In this document: piece after piece, positions 1-7,886 of the stretch
How the letters are laid out: every line of letters starts with the position of its first letter
Position numbering within the stretch: the stretch's first letter is position 1
Notes under the pieces: generated by a model
What the model saw: only the letters and a program-made list of their open reading frames with translations
Databases searched by the model: none
Told to the model about the DNA's origin: nothing
Made by a program: the position numbers and the translations under genes
Assembly (NCBI RefSeq): GCF_001007995.1
Contig: NZ_CP011389.1
Span: 1,890,001 to 1,932,500 of the forward strand
Direction of reading: 5' to 3'
Length of the DNA: 42,500 nt
DNA from: Deinococcus soli (ex Cha et al. 2016)
GTDB taxonomy: Bacteria > Deinococcota > Deinococci > Deinococcales > Deinococcaceae

Positions 1-146
1 CGCTCCTGCCATTCGGCGAGGCCCTCCAGGAGCTCGTCGGTGAGGTCCTTCCCCTCGTCCTTGCTGAGTCCGCCGTCGTCGTCGGTGTGCCAGTCCTTCA
101 GGCGGACGCTCTTGCCGGGTTTGACGCGGTACTGGTCGGGGTTCAT
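1..146 (-). CDS. ppk2: Polyphosphate kinase 2 (PPK2), N-terminal part, runs off the left edge
   Basis: The 48 visible residues begin MNPDQYRVKPGKSVRLKDW and continue with a D-rich stretch and GLSKDEG, then a helix ending in AEWQER. This matches my recollection of the N-terminus of the Deinococcus PPK2 family, cytoplasmic enzymes that move phosphate between polyphosphate and nucleotides; the Walker A and lid regions would lie beyond the window. The ATG at 146-144 overlaps the TGA of the upstream citrate-synthase-like gene as ATGA, so the two are probably co-transcribed and translationally coupled. No separate promoter is visible. The identification rests on the N-terminus alone, so the subclass (AMP or ADP phosphorylating) cannot be read here. 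Confidence 0.85.
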   Translation of the reverse strand, partial: MNPDQYRVKPGKSVRLKDWHTDDDGGLSKDEGKDLTDELLEGLAEWQE

Positions 147-1483
147 GCCCCGGAGCGTACCACCGGCCCCCCGGCACTCAGCTTGAGGGCTCGTTCAGCA
201 ATCTCCTCCCACTCCACGGCGGTCTGGCGGCCCGCGTCGAACTCGGCGGTCAGGGATTCGTGCAGCGCGCGTAGGCCCGCATGGTCCTTGCCCAGTTCGG
301 TGCCGGTGTGCTGGCGGATCAGGAAGATCAGGCCCGCCACGCCGCTGTCCTTCGTCAGGGACAGGTCGAGCGGGCGGCCCAGCAGGGCGGGCACGTTGAA
401 CGGCGCGTACATCGGCCAGAACTTGTTCAGTCCGTCCGCGTGAATGCCCGCGCGGGTGCGGTGCGCGTCCCGCCCGAACAGCGGGTACTTGGCCGGGACG
501 CCCTGCCCCAGCGTCTCGTACAGGTCGTTCAGGTCGTTCAGCACCGTGAAGTCCGCGTCGCCTGTCAGGCCCAGCCCGCTCAGGTGCAGCACTACACCCT
601 CCAGCGGTGCGTTCCCGGTGCGTTCCCCCTTGCCGAGTAGCGTACCGTTGATCGCCGCGCATCCGGCCAGGACCGCCGCGAGGCTGTTCGCCACGACGAG
701 ATGCGTGTCGTTGTGAGGGTGGAACTCCAGCGATTCGGCGCTCAGTCCGGCGGCGCGCAGTTCGCGGATCATGCGCGGCACGCTGCGGGGCCACGCCGCT
801 CCCTCCAGCGGGAGGCCGACGCCCATGGTGTCGCACACGCGGAACTTCGGCGCCTGCGAGGCGGGGAAGGGCGCGGCGAGGGTCTGCACGGCCTCCACGA
901 ACGGGAGGATGAACTCGCGCGGCGCGCGGGTGGCGTCCTCCAGGTGGAGCCTCGGGCGCAGGCCCGCGTCCAGCACAGCCTGCACGGCGTCAAGGTACGT
1001 GCGCGCCGCCTGGGCGCGGCCGCCCGGCGTGAACTTGTGGAAGGTGTGGTAATCGCTGGCACTGGCGAGCATGCCGGTCTCGCGCACGCCCAGCCCGGCG
1101 ACCAGTTCGGCGTCCCTGCGGGTGGCGCGGATCCAGGTGGTGGGCTCGACCGGGTGCCCGCCGCGCCAGCGTTCCAGGGCACCCTCCAGCATGGCGCGGT
1201 CGGCGGGGCGGTACACGAAGAACTCCGCCTGCCTCAGCGCGCCGCTGCTCCCCGTGAAGCGGCCCATCAGGTCGTAGATCCGCAGGCCCGCCTCAGTCGT
1301 CAGGGGCAGGCCGCCCTGCTGCCCGTCGCGGTGCGTGGTCTCGGTCGTCCAGGCCTGGGCAGGCAGAGAAGCAGGTCGCTCGTCGCCCTCCCAGATCACC
1401 TGCGGGAACGCGTCCGCCGGGAACGCGGCGGGGAAGAGGTCGGGCGTCGGCACGTCACGCACAGCGGGGGTGTCCTGGGTCAT
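143..1483 (-). CDS. DRE-TIM acyltransferase, Re-citrate-synthase-like (HMGL/isopropylmalate synthase superfamily)
   Basis: 446 residues. The motif ETTHRDGQQ near residue 47 is the R-D-G-x-Q metal/substrate motif of the DRE-TIM (HMGL-like) superfamily, HPHND near residue 255 supplies the metal-binding histidines, and GKGERTGNAPLEG is the family GxGERxGNA signature. The segment RQAEFFVY after the first motif is, from memory, a mark of Re-citrate synthases of clostridia and Syntrophus rather than of isopropylmalate or homocitrate synthases, and the length fits (about 450 residues). Such proteins are often misnamed histone-lysine methyltransferase. Role inferred: condensation of acetyl-CoA with a 2-oxo acid, possibly oxaloacetate to citrate. 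It leads an operon with ppk2 and is divergent from an HTH-fused citrate synthase. TAACGT at 1490-1495 lies six bases before the ATG, so the mRNA is probably leaderless. Substrate remains uncertain. Confidence 0.75.
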   Translation of the reverse strand: MTQDTPAVRDVPTPDLFPAAFPADAFPQVIWEGDERPASLPAQAWTTETTHRDGQQGGLPLTTEAGLRIYDLMGRFTGSSGALRQAEFFVYRPADRAMLEGALERWRGGHPVEPTTWIRATRRDAELVAGLGVRETGMLASASDYHTFHKFTPGGRAQAARTYLDAVQAVLDAGLRPRLHLEDATRAPREFILPFVEAVQTLAAPFPASQAPKFRVCDTMGVGLPLEGAAWPRSVPRMIRELRAAGLSAESLEFHPHNDTHLVVANSLAAVLAGCAAINGTLLGKGERTGNAPLEGVVLHLSGLGLTGDADFTVLNDLNDLYETLGQGVPAKYPLFGRDAHRTRAGIHADGLNKFWPMYAPFNVPALLGRPLDLSLTKDSGVAGLIFLIRQHTGTELGKDHAGLRALHESLTAEFDAGRQTAVEWEEIAERALKLSAGGPVVRSGA

Positions 1484-1489
1484 GGCTGC

Positions 1490-1519
1490 ACGTTAGTCCC
1501 GCATCATCAATGTCGTCAA
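1490..1519 (-). promoter_or_regulatory. Leaderless promoter of the Re-citrate-synthase-like gene
   Basis: Read on the minus strand, TTGACG (1519-1514) and TAACGT (1495-1490) are 18 bp apart, and the -10 box ends six bases before the ATG. The palindrome at 1522-1537 lies just upstream of the -35 box. Confidence 0.5.
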
Positions 1520-1521
1520 TC

Positions 1522-1537
1522 TTGATTCTGGAATCAA
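1522..1537. promoter_or_regulatory. Palindromic operator between divergent citrate-synthase homologues
   Basis: TTGATTC and GAATCAA form a perfect 7-bp inverted repeat separated by TG. It is AT-rich in a GC-rich genome and sits just upstream of the -10 boxes of both divergent genes (4 bp from TAGGCT on the plus strand, 2 bp from TTGACG on the minus strand). The natural candidate to bind it is the HTH domain of the neighbouring citrate synthase fusion; that is inference. Confidence 0.6.
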
Positions 1538-1540
1538 TGT

Positions 1541-1546
1541 TAGGCT
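1541..1546 (+). promoter_or_regulatory. Leaderless -10 box of the HTH-citrate synthase gene
   Basis: TAGGCT lies seven bases before the ATG at 1554 and four bases after the palindrome at 1522-1537. No Shine-Dalgarno sequence is present. Confidence 0.5.
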
Positions 1547-1553
1547 GAATGGC

Positions 1554-2780
1554 ATGACCGCCTCCCTGACGACCGCGCAGGCCTGCGAGCAGCTGGGCGT
1601 GAAACCCGCCACGCTGTACGCCTACGTCTCCCGCGGCCTGATCCGCAGCGTTCCCGGCCCATCCGGCACCCGGCAGCGCCGCTACGACGCGGGCGACGTG
1701 CAGGCCCTCGCCGGGCGGCAGGCCACCCGCCGCGACCCGCAGGCGGGCGTGCAGGCCGCCGTGCAGGGCAGCCTCGACGGGCTGCGCGCGGGGGGTGCCG
1801 GGGGCGTGACGCCCATCCTCGACAGCGCCCTGACCCGAATTGAGGACGGCGGGCTGGCCTACCGGGGCGTGGACGCGCTGGGCCTCGCCGACACGGCCAC
1901 CGTCGAGGAGGTCGCCGCGCTGCTGTGGACCGGCGACCCCGGCACGCGGCCCGCGCTGCCGCTGCGCGCCCGATTGAACCTCACCCGCCACCCGCGCGCC
2001 GACACGCCCCTGGAAGCGCTGGGGTACGCGCTGACGTACGCGGGCGCGCACGACCCGGACGCCCTCGACACCCGCCCGGTAACCGGTCCCCGGCAGGCCG
2101 CGCGCATCCTGACGCTGCTGCACGCCACCGCCGAACGACACGCCCGTCTGCCCCCCGCGCCGGACCTGCCGCTGCACGCCCGGCTGGCCCGCACCTGGGG
2201 CCGCCCGGACGGCGCGGACCTGCTGCGCCGCGCGCTGATCCTCCTGGCCGATCACGAACTGAACGTCAGCGCCTTCACCGCCCGTGTCACGGCCAGCGGC
2301 GGCGCCAGCCTCGCGCACTGCACCCTGGCGGCGTTGAGTGCCCTCCAGGGACCCCGGCACGGCCTGGGCGCGCTGCACGCCCACGACCTCCTGAGTGCCG
2401 CCCTGAACGGCGACGCCCGCGCAGCCCTGCGCGACGCCACCCGCCGCTTAGGGCACGCGCCGGGCTTCGGGCACGCCCTCTACCCGCATGGCGACCCGCG
2501 CGCCCGCGCACTGCTGGACGCCCTAAACGCGCAGTTCCCCGATCATCCCGTCACGCGCGCCACCCACGCGGTCATCCGCGCGCACGCGGGGGACACCGCC
2601 GAACTCCCCAACGTGGACCTGGCGCTGGCCGCGCTGACCCTCGTGCTGGGCCGCCCTGCCGGGGACGCCGTGACGCTGTTCGCGCTGGCCCGCGCGACCG
2701 GCTGGCTGGCCCACGCGCTGGAAACCCGCGCCGGGGGGCAGTTCATCCGCCCCCGCGCCCGCTACGTCGGCCCGGCCTAG
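1554..2780 (+). CDS. Citrate synthase family protein with N-terminal helix-turn-helix domain
   Basis: 408 residues. Residues 5-45 (TTAQACEQLGVKPATLYAYV, then a basic SGTRQRRY) look like a MerR/excisionase-type HTH. Residues from about 75 on are a citrate synthase fold: RGVDALGLA, GPRHGLGA (first catalytic His), GFGHALYPHGDPRA (second catalytic His) and PNVDLAL (catalytic Asp), ending RPRARYVGP. All three catalytic residues of citrate synthase appear conserved, so it may be an active enzyme that also binds DNA. It is divergent from a Re-citrate-synthase-like gene with a palindrome between, suggesting autoregulation and control of the neighbour. It could be a citrate, methylcitrate or another acyl-CoA condensing enzyme. 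The TAG stop is shared with the convergent ATP-grasp gene within CTAG. Confidence 0.88.
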   Translation: MTASLTTAQACEQLGVKPATLYAYVSRGLIRSVPGPSGTRQRRYDAGDVQALAGRQATRRDPQAGVQAAVQGSLDGLRAGGAGGVTPILDSALTRIEDGGLAYRGVDALGLADTATVEEVAALLWTGDPGTRPALPLRARLNLTRHPRADTPLEALGYALTYAGAHDPDALDTRPVTGPRQAARILTLLHATAERHARLPPAPDLPLHARLARTWGRPDGADLLRRALILLADHELNVSAFTARVTASGGASLAHCTLAALSALQGPRHGLGALHAHDLLSAALNGDARAALRDATRRLGHAPGFGHALYPHGDPRARALLDALNAQFPDHPVTRATHAVIRAHAGDTAELPNVDLALAALTLVLGRPAGDAVTLFALARATGWLAHALETRAGGQFIRPRARYVGPA

Positions 2781-3607
2781 CCCCGGATCTGGGTCATCAG
2801 CCGACGGGCCAGCAGCGGCCGGATGGCAGCGGGAAAGCCACTCAGGCCCGGCACGTCGTTCGTCTCCAGCAGGGAGAAGCGCCCCGCGCGGTCTTCCAGG
2901 AAATCCAGGCCCAGGATGTCCGCGCCCAGGTGCGCCATGGCGGCGCGGGTGTACCCGGTCAGTTCAGCGGGCAGATCGGTGAGGGTGTACTCCTGCGTGT
3001 CCCGGTTGGCCTTCCACGACCCGCTGCGGCGCGCCATGCCCCAGATCTCGTTGCCGACGGCGAGGCAGCGCAGGTCGCGCACGTAGTCCACGAAGGGTTC
3101 CAGGGTCACGTAATCGTCGGCGGTCCAGGCGAGATCGCGTAGGTCCGCCCAGTCCTCGCGGGTGCGGACCAGCGCCTTGCCGTATCCGGCGTGATAGTTC
3201 CCGACCTTCAGGACAGCCGGGGGAGCAGGCTCGGTGTGGTCCAGCAGGGCGCCGCCCAGCACGATCTCCTGCGGCAGCATCGGCATCCCGATGGCCTGCA
3301 TCTCGGCGCGCATGGACAGCCGGTCGAAGCCGCGTTGCAGCGTCGCCGCTGGATTGACGCAGGGCGTGCCCGTCAGGCGGATCAGATCAAGGACTACCCG
3401 GTGCCGGGGCTCCGGGCGGATCGCCCCGACGCGCCACAGCACGCCGTCCACGCGGGTGCGGCCCTGCTCGTCCAGCAGGTACAGCGCGTTCCCGCTGACC
3501 TGCCACTGCGCGGTCTGGAGGCGGCAGCGGCGCACCGAGGCGCCGGGGAAGTGGTCAGCCCAGTCGCGCTCTCCGTTCACGATCACCACGGTCGGACGTG
3601 CAGTCAT
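2777..3607 (-). CDS. ATP-grasp protein, RimK/synapsin-like
   Basis: 276 residues, cytoplasmic. A glycine-rich loop VLKVGNYHAGYGKALV near residue 155 resembles the ATP-binding loop of synapsins and RimK-type ligases, and LGLDFLEDRAGRFSLLETND followed by VPGLSGF matches the C-terminal Mg-ATP-binding motif of ATP-grasp enzymes (D, E and N metal ligands). The N-terminal domain has no clear partner and the amino-acid or peptide substrate cannot be told. Its stop codon TAG overlaps the stop of the convergent citrate synthase gene within CTAG at 2777-2780. A leaderless -10 (TATGCT) precedes the ATG by six bases, so it is a single-gene transcript. Confidence 0.75.
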   Translation of the reverse strand: MTARPTVVIVNGERDWADHFPGASVRRCRLQTAQWQVSGNALYLLDEQGRTRVDGVLWRVGAIRPEPRHRVVLDLIRLTGTPCVNPAATLQRGFDRLSMRAEMQAIGMPMLPQEIVLGGALLDHTEPAPPAVLKVGNYHAGYGKALVRTREDWADLRDLAWTADDYVTLEPFVDYVRDLRCLAVGNEIWGMARRSGSWKANRDTQEYTLTDLPAELTGYTRAAMAHLGADILGLDFLEDRAGRFSLLETNDVPGLSGFPAAIRPLLARRLMTQIRG

Positions 3608-3613
3608 GGGCGC

Positions 3614-3619
3614 AGCATA
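3614..3619 (-). promoter_or_regulatory. Leaderless -10 box of the ATP-grasp gene
   Basis: On the minus strand TATGCT lies six bases before the ATG at 3607; no Shine-Dalgarno sequence is seen. Confidence 0.45.
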
Positions 3620-3653
3620 GTGACTACATCGCCCGGTCGGGACCGCAGCCTTG

Positions 3654-4835
3654 TTACCGGCGGATCAGGGCGAAGGCGCGTCCGCCGAGCAGGGTGATCA
3701 GTGCGGCGCTGCCCAGGGCGATGCCCAGCGCCCAGGTGAGGCCGACGTGGTCGGCGACGAAGCCGATGGCGGGCGGCCCCAGCAGGAAGCCACCGTACCC
3801 GATGGCGGCGACGGCGGCGATGCCGCGCCCGGCGAGGGCGTGTCCGGCGGTGCCGTACATGACGGGGACGACGTTGCTCAGGCCCAGGCCGGACAGCGCG
3901 AAACCCAGCGTGGCGGGGATCGGGTCGCGCCACAGCAGCGCCACGGCAAGGCCGATGGCAGTGACGAGGGAGCCGATGCGGACGATCTGCTCGTCGCCGA
4001 GGCGGGCGCGGCCCAGGTCGCCGAACCAGCGGCCCAGGGTCATGGTGGCCACGAACGCGGCGTAGCCGAGTCCGGCGGCGCCGCCGGGGACGCTCAGGAC
4101 GTCACGGAAGTACAGCGCGGCCCAGTCGTAGTTGGCGCCCTCGGCGAGCATGCCCAGGAAGCACAGCAGGCCCAGCAGCAGGACCGGGAGGGTCAGCACC
4201 GGGCCCGCTGGGGTGGCGGTGGTCTGGGTGTCGTTCTGCGGGGTGTCCCCGGCGGGGTCGGGGATCAGGAGGCGCAGCGTGACGGCGGCCAGCAGGAGGG
4301 TCGTGGCGACCACGAGACCGGCGTGCAGGGGGATGGACACGCGGCCGATCAGGAGGCTGCCGGCCCCGGCGCCGAGCAGGCTGCCCAGGCTGAAGTAGGC
4401 GTGCAGGCGGCTCATGATCGGGCGGCCCAGGGTGCGTTCGACCGTGACGCCCTGGGCGTTCATGGCGACGTCCATGACGCCGTTCGCGGCCCCCAGGATC
4501 GCCAGCGCGGCGATCAGGGTGGGGAGGCTGGGCGCGAGGACGGGCAGCAGCAGGCTGAGGAGGAACAGCACGGTGGCGACGCGGGTGACGGGGGCGCTGC
4601 CCCAGCGGGCGATCCAGCGGCCCACGAGGCTCATGCTGGTCACGGCGCCGATGCCGCTGGCGAGCAGGGCCACACCGATTTGCGCGGGGGTGAGGTCCAG
4701 GCCGTCGCGCACGCCGGGGATGTTCACGGCCCAGGTGGCGAACACGGCGCCGTTCACCATGAAGACGGTGTTCAGCGCGCGGCGGGCGGCCTCGGCGCGG
4801 GGCTGGATGGTGGTGGCGGGGGCGGCGGTGGTCAT
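3654..4835 (-). CDS. MFS transporter, YbjJ-like
   Basis: 393 residues with about 12 hydrophobic segments. The first helix region FMVNGAVFATWAVNIPGVRD resembles the YbjJ/fucose-permease-like branch of the major facilitator superfamily; the loop after helix 2 (VGRWIARWGSAPVTRV) is the MFS motif A position, and a central cytoplasmic loop near residues 195-210 separates two six-helix halves. It is an inner-membrane secondary transporter of unknown substrate. It is divergent from a LacI-type regulator with a strong operator in the 94-bp gap, so it is the probable target of that repressor. GAGG seven bases before the ATG is a weak ribosome site. It ends 46 bp from the ATP-grasp gene start on the same strand. 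Confidence 0.85.
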   Translation of the reverse strand: MTTAAPATTIQPRAEAARRALNTVFMVNGAVFATWAVNIPGVRDGLDLTPAQIGVALLASGIGAVTSMSLVGRWIARWGSAPVTRVATVLFLLSLLLPVLAPSLPTLIAALAILGAANGVMDVAMNAQGVTVERTLGRPIMSRLHAYFSLGSLLGAGAGSLLIGRVSIPLHAGLVVATTLLLAAVTLRLLIPDPAGDTPQNDTQTTATPAGPVLTLPVLLLGLLCFLGMLAEGANYDWAALYFRDVLSVPGGAAGLGYAAFVATMTLGRWFGDLGRARLGDEQIVRIGSLVTAIGLAVALLWRDPIPATLGFALSGLGLSNVVPVMYGTAGHALAGRGIAAVAAIGYGGFLLGPPAIGFVADHVGLTWALGIALGSAALITLLGGRAFALIRR

Positions 4836-4883
4836 GCGGAACCTCGGGGGTGGAGGGAGGGCGCGGCGGTGGGGGCCATCAGC

Positions 4884-4903
4884 GATCTGAAACGATTCAG
4901 ATC
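4884..4903. promoter_or_regulatory. LacI-family operator
   Basis: GATCTGAAACGATTCAGATC is a 20-bp palindrome around a central CG (9-bp arms, one mismatch), the classical form of LacI/GalR operators. It lies between the divergent LacI-type regulator and MFS genes and overlaps the likely -35 region of the regulator, which implies autorepression and control of the transporter. Confidence 0.8.
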
Positions 4904-4917
4904 GGGTCTCTATACGC

Positions 4918-4923
4918 TACCAT
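4918..4923 (+). promoter_or_regulatory. Leaderless -10 box of the LacI-type regulator
   Basis: TACCAT lies six bases before the ATG at 4930. An alternative -10, TATACG at 4911-4916, lies 17 bp after TGAAAC inside the operator. Confidence 0.45.
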
Positions 4924-4929
4924 TCAGGC

Positions 4930-6042
4930 ATGCCCCCCGCCAAGCCAGTCCCCACCGGGCCGCGCGCCGCCAGCCGACCCACCCTGCGGGACGTGGCGCG
5001 CACGCTGGGCGTCAGCGTCGCCACCGTCAGCAACGCCTACAACCGCCCGGACCAGCTCAGCGAGGACCTGCGCGACCGCATCCTGGCCGCCGCGCGCGAC
5101 CTGGGCTACCAGGGCCCCGATCCCCTCGCGCGCAGCCTGCGCCGGGGCCGGACCGGCGTGCTGGGCGTCGTGTACGACGCGCCGCTGGACTACGCCTTCG
5201 CCGACCCGGCCGCCGCGCTGTTCCTCGGCAGCGTCACCCGCGCCGTGCAGGACCGCGACCTGAACGTCCTGCTGCTCGCCGCGCCGCACGACCCGCAGGC
5301 CGACGCGACCCTGGCCGTGCGCAACGCCAGCGTGGACGGCTTCATCGTGTACTGCGCCGCCGAGGGCAGCCCCCTGCTGCGCGCCGTGCTGGACCGCGCC
5401 CTGCCCACCGTGCTCGTCGATCAGGACCCGCAGGCGGGCAGCGCCCACGTCGGCATCGACGATGCCGGGGGCGCGCGGGCGGCCGCCGCTCACCTGCTGG
5501 ACCTCGGGCACCGGCAGCTGGGCGTGCTGTGCCTGGAACTCGCCGACGACCGCCACCGGGGGGCGGTCAGCCCCGCGCGCGAAACGCGGGTCGCGTACCG
5601 CACCACCGCGCAGCGCATCCGCGGCTACCGCGCCGCCATGGCCGCCCACCCGGACGCCACGCTGCACCTGATGGAAGCCGGGCAGAACACCCCCGCCGAC
5701 GGCGAGGCCCTGACGCTGGACCTGCTGCGTGCCCACCCGGAGGTCACGGGCGTCGTGTGCATGAGTGACGTCCTCGCGCAGGGGGCGCTGCGGGCCGCCG
5801 CCACCCTGGGCCTGCGCGTCCCCGGGGACCTCAGCGTGATCGGCTACGACGACCTGCCCAGCTCCGGCGCGCTGAACCTCACCACCGTCTGGCAGCCCAC
5901 CCCGGACAAGGGCGCGGCGGTGGGTGCGGCCATCCTCGCCCTGCTGGACGGCCAGGAACCCGCCCCGGTCACCCTCCCGACCCGGCTGGTCGTGCGCGGG
6001 AGCACCGCCCCACCCAGCCTGCCTGCCGGCTCACCCGCCTGA
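4930..6042 (+). CDS. LacI-family transcriptional regulator
   Basis: 370 residues. The N-terminal HTH is TLRDVARTLGVSVATVSNAY (about residues 18-37) followed by the hinge helix region DPLARSLRRGRTGVLGVV. The rest is a periplasmic-binding-protein-like effector domain with VDGFIVY, GHRQLGVL and the typical C-terminal GDLSVIGYDDLPSSGALNLTT. It should bind the CG-centred palindrome at 4884-4903 and repress the divergent MFS gene and itself until a small ligand, probably a sugar or nucleoside, binds. Downstream galE has its own -10 box, so the two need not share a transcript. The effector cannot be deduced. Confidence 0.92.
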   Translation: MPPAKPVPTGPRAASRPTLRDVARTLGVSVATVSNAYNRPDQLSEDLRDRILAAARDLGYQGPDPLARSLRRGRTGVLGVVYDAPLDYAFADPAAALFLGSVTRAVQDRDLNVLLLAAPHDPQADATLAVRNASVDGFIVYCAAEGSPLLRAVLDRALPTVLVDQDPQAGSAHVGIDDAGGARAAAAHLLDLGHRQLGVLCLELADDRHRGAVSPARETRVAYRTTAQRIRGYRAAMAAHPDATLHLMEAGQNTPADGEALTLDLLRAHPEVTGVVCMSDVLAQGALRAAATLGLRVPGDLSVIGYDDLPSSGALNLTTVWQPTPDKGAAVGAAILALLDGQEPAPVTLPTRLVVRGSTAPPSLPAGSPA

Positions 6043-6049
6043 AGCGCGC

Positions 6050-6055
6050 TACCCT
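6050..6055 (+). promoter_or_regulatory. Leaderless -10 box of galE
   Basis: TACCCT lies seven bases before the galE ATG at 6063, in the short gap after the regulator gene. Confidence 0.5.
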
Positions 6056-6062
6056 GACCCCC

Positions 6063-7055
<993 letters not shown>

Positions 7056-7067
7056 GTTGAATGGGGT

Positions 7068-7094
7068 CAGGGGGAGGCGGTTGGCCTCTCCCTG
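7068..7094. terminator. Terminator between galE and the TetR regulator gene
   Basis: CAGGGGGAGGC and GCCTCTCCCTG pair as an 11-bp stem (one G-U) around GGTTG, followed on the plus strand by TTTC. It lies between convergent genes and may act both ways. Confidence 0.7.
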
Positions 7095-7096
7095 TT

Positions 7097-7753
7097 TCAC
7101 GTCTCCTGTTCGGTGCTCAGGCCGGTGATCAGGGCGGTCAGGGCGTCGGGCAGCGCGGTGTCCAGGCGGAGGTGCAGCGCGCCCAGCGGGGAGTCGCGCA
7201 GGGCCTCGCGCACGGCGGGCGAGGGGTCGCTCATGGGTTGCAGGCCCGCGATGAGCGCCTGGGTGTAGGTCAGCAGCCGGGCGGGGGCGTCGCCGCGCAG
7301 GCCAGGCAGCGCGCGCTGGAGGCGGGGCGCGGTGGCGCTCAGGTGCGCCGCGACGCGGGTCTTGTGGGCGTGGGCGCGCGCGGCGCTGATGTTGTGTTCC
7401 AGGATGCCCGCCAGGAGTGGGATCAGCCGGGTGAGGTCCGGGTGGGCCAGGGTGAGGCTGCCCAGGGTGCGGGCCAGGGTGGCGGGGGTGTGGGTGCCGC
7501 CCAGGTCGAGGTGGCGGTTCAGGTCGCGGAAGAAGTCGTCCAGCAGGTCCTCGTACAGGCTGAGGAAGAGGTCCTCCTTGCTGGGGAAGTACGCGAACAG
7601 CGCGGCCTTAGTGAGGTGAACCTGTTCGGCGATGGCGTTCAGGGTGAGGTCGGGGTAGCGGTGGGTCTGCCACAGGGTGCGGGCAGCCGTGAGGATCTGC
7701 GCGCGGCGTTCCTGTTTCGCGGCGTCGCTGCGGGCGCGCACTTGGGTAACCAT
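7097..7753 (-). CDS. TetR-family transcriptional regulator
   Basis: 218 residues. The N-terminal region AAKQERRAQILTAARTLW, then LTLNAIAEQVHLTKAALFAY and FPSKEDLFLSLY (about residues 10-60), is the TetR DNA-binding domain; the remainder is a helical ligand domain. It is divergent from an SDR gene whose promoter carries a perfect inverted repeat (7831-7851) that this protein should bind. Its own start is six bases from a consensus TATAAT on the minus strand, and GGTAACC and GGTTA/TAACT half-sites around 7744-7768 resemble the operator arms, so autoregulation is likely. The ligand is unknown. Confidence 0.9.
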   Translation of the reverse strand: MVTQVRARSDAAKQERRAQILTAARTLWQTHRYPDLTLNAIAEQVHLTKAALFAYFPSKEDLFLSLYEDLLDDFFRDLNRHLDLGGTHTPATLARTLGSLTLAHPDLTRLIPLLAGILEHNISAARAHAHKTRVAAHLSATAPRLQRALPGLRGDAPARLLTYTQALIAGLQPMSDPSPAVREALRDSPLGALHLRLDTALPDALTALITGLSTEQET

Positions 7754-7759
7754 AGGTTA

Positions 7760-7765
7760 ATTATA
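7760..7765 (-). promoter_or_regulatory. Leaderless -10 box of the TetR gene
   Basis: A perfect TATAAT on the minus strand lies six bases before the ATG at 7753, within operator-like half-sites. Confidence 0.65.
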
Positions 7766-7813
7766 ACTGAAGGTCTGACAGGGGGGCTTGTGGAAGATAA
7801 CGGCTGGCGACTC

Positions 7814-7842
7814 TTGAAAGGCTGACTACGGGTAACTAATCT
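7814..7842 (+). promoter_or_regulatory. Promoter of the SDR gene
   Basis: TTGAAA (7814-7819) and TAATCT (7837-7842) are 17 bp apart, close to the sigma-70-type consensus. The -10 lies in the left arm and spacer of the palindrome at 7831-7851. The transcript would have a leader of about 38 nt. Confidence 0.7.
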
Positions 7843-7851
7843 CTAGTTACC
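7831..7851. promoter_or_regulatory. TetR-type operator
   Basis: GGTAACTA and TAGTTACC form a perfect 8-bp inverted repeat with a 5-bp spacer. It covers the -10 box of the SDR gene, a position fit for repression by the adjacent TetR regulator. Confidence 0.75.
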
Positions 7852-7886
7852 GGCGGTTGCTTAAGTGTTCCGCCAGAGGAGCCCCC

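Noticed and set aside
3651..5768. A 705-codon open frame on the plus strand through the MFS gene
   Set aside because: It is antisense to a clear MFS transporter and then runs in the wrong frame of the LacI-type gene; the product is low-complexity Gly/Ala/Gln/Arg, typical of shadow frames in GC-rich DNA.
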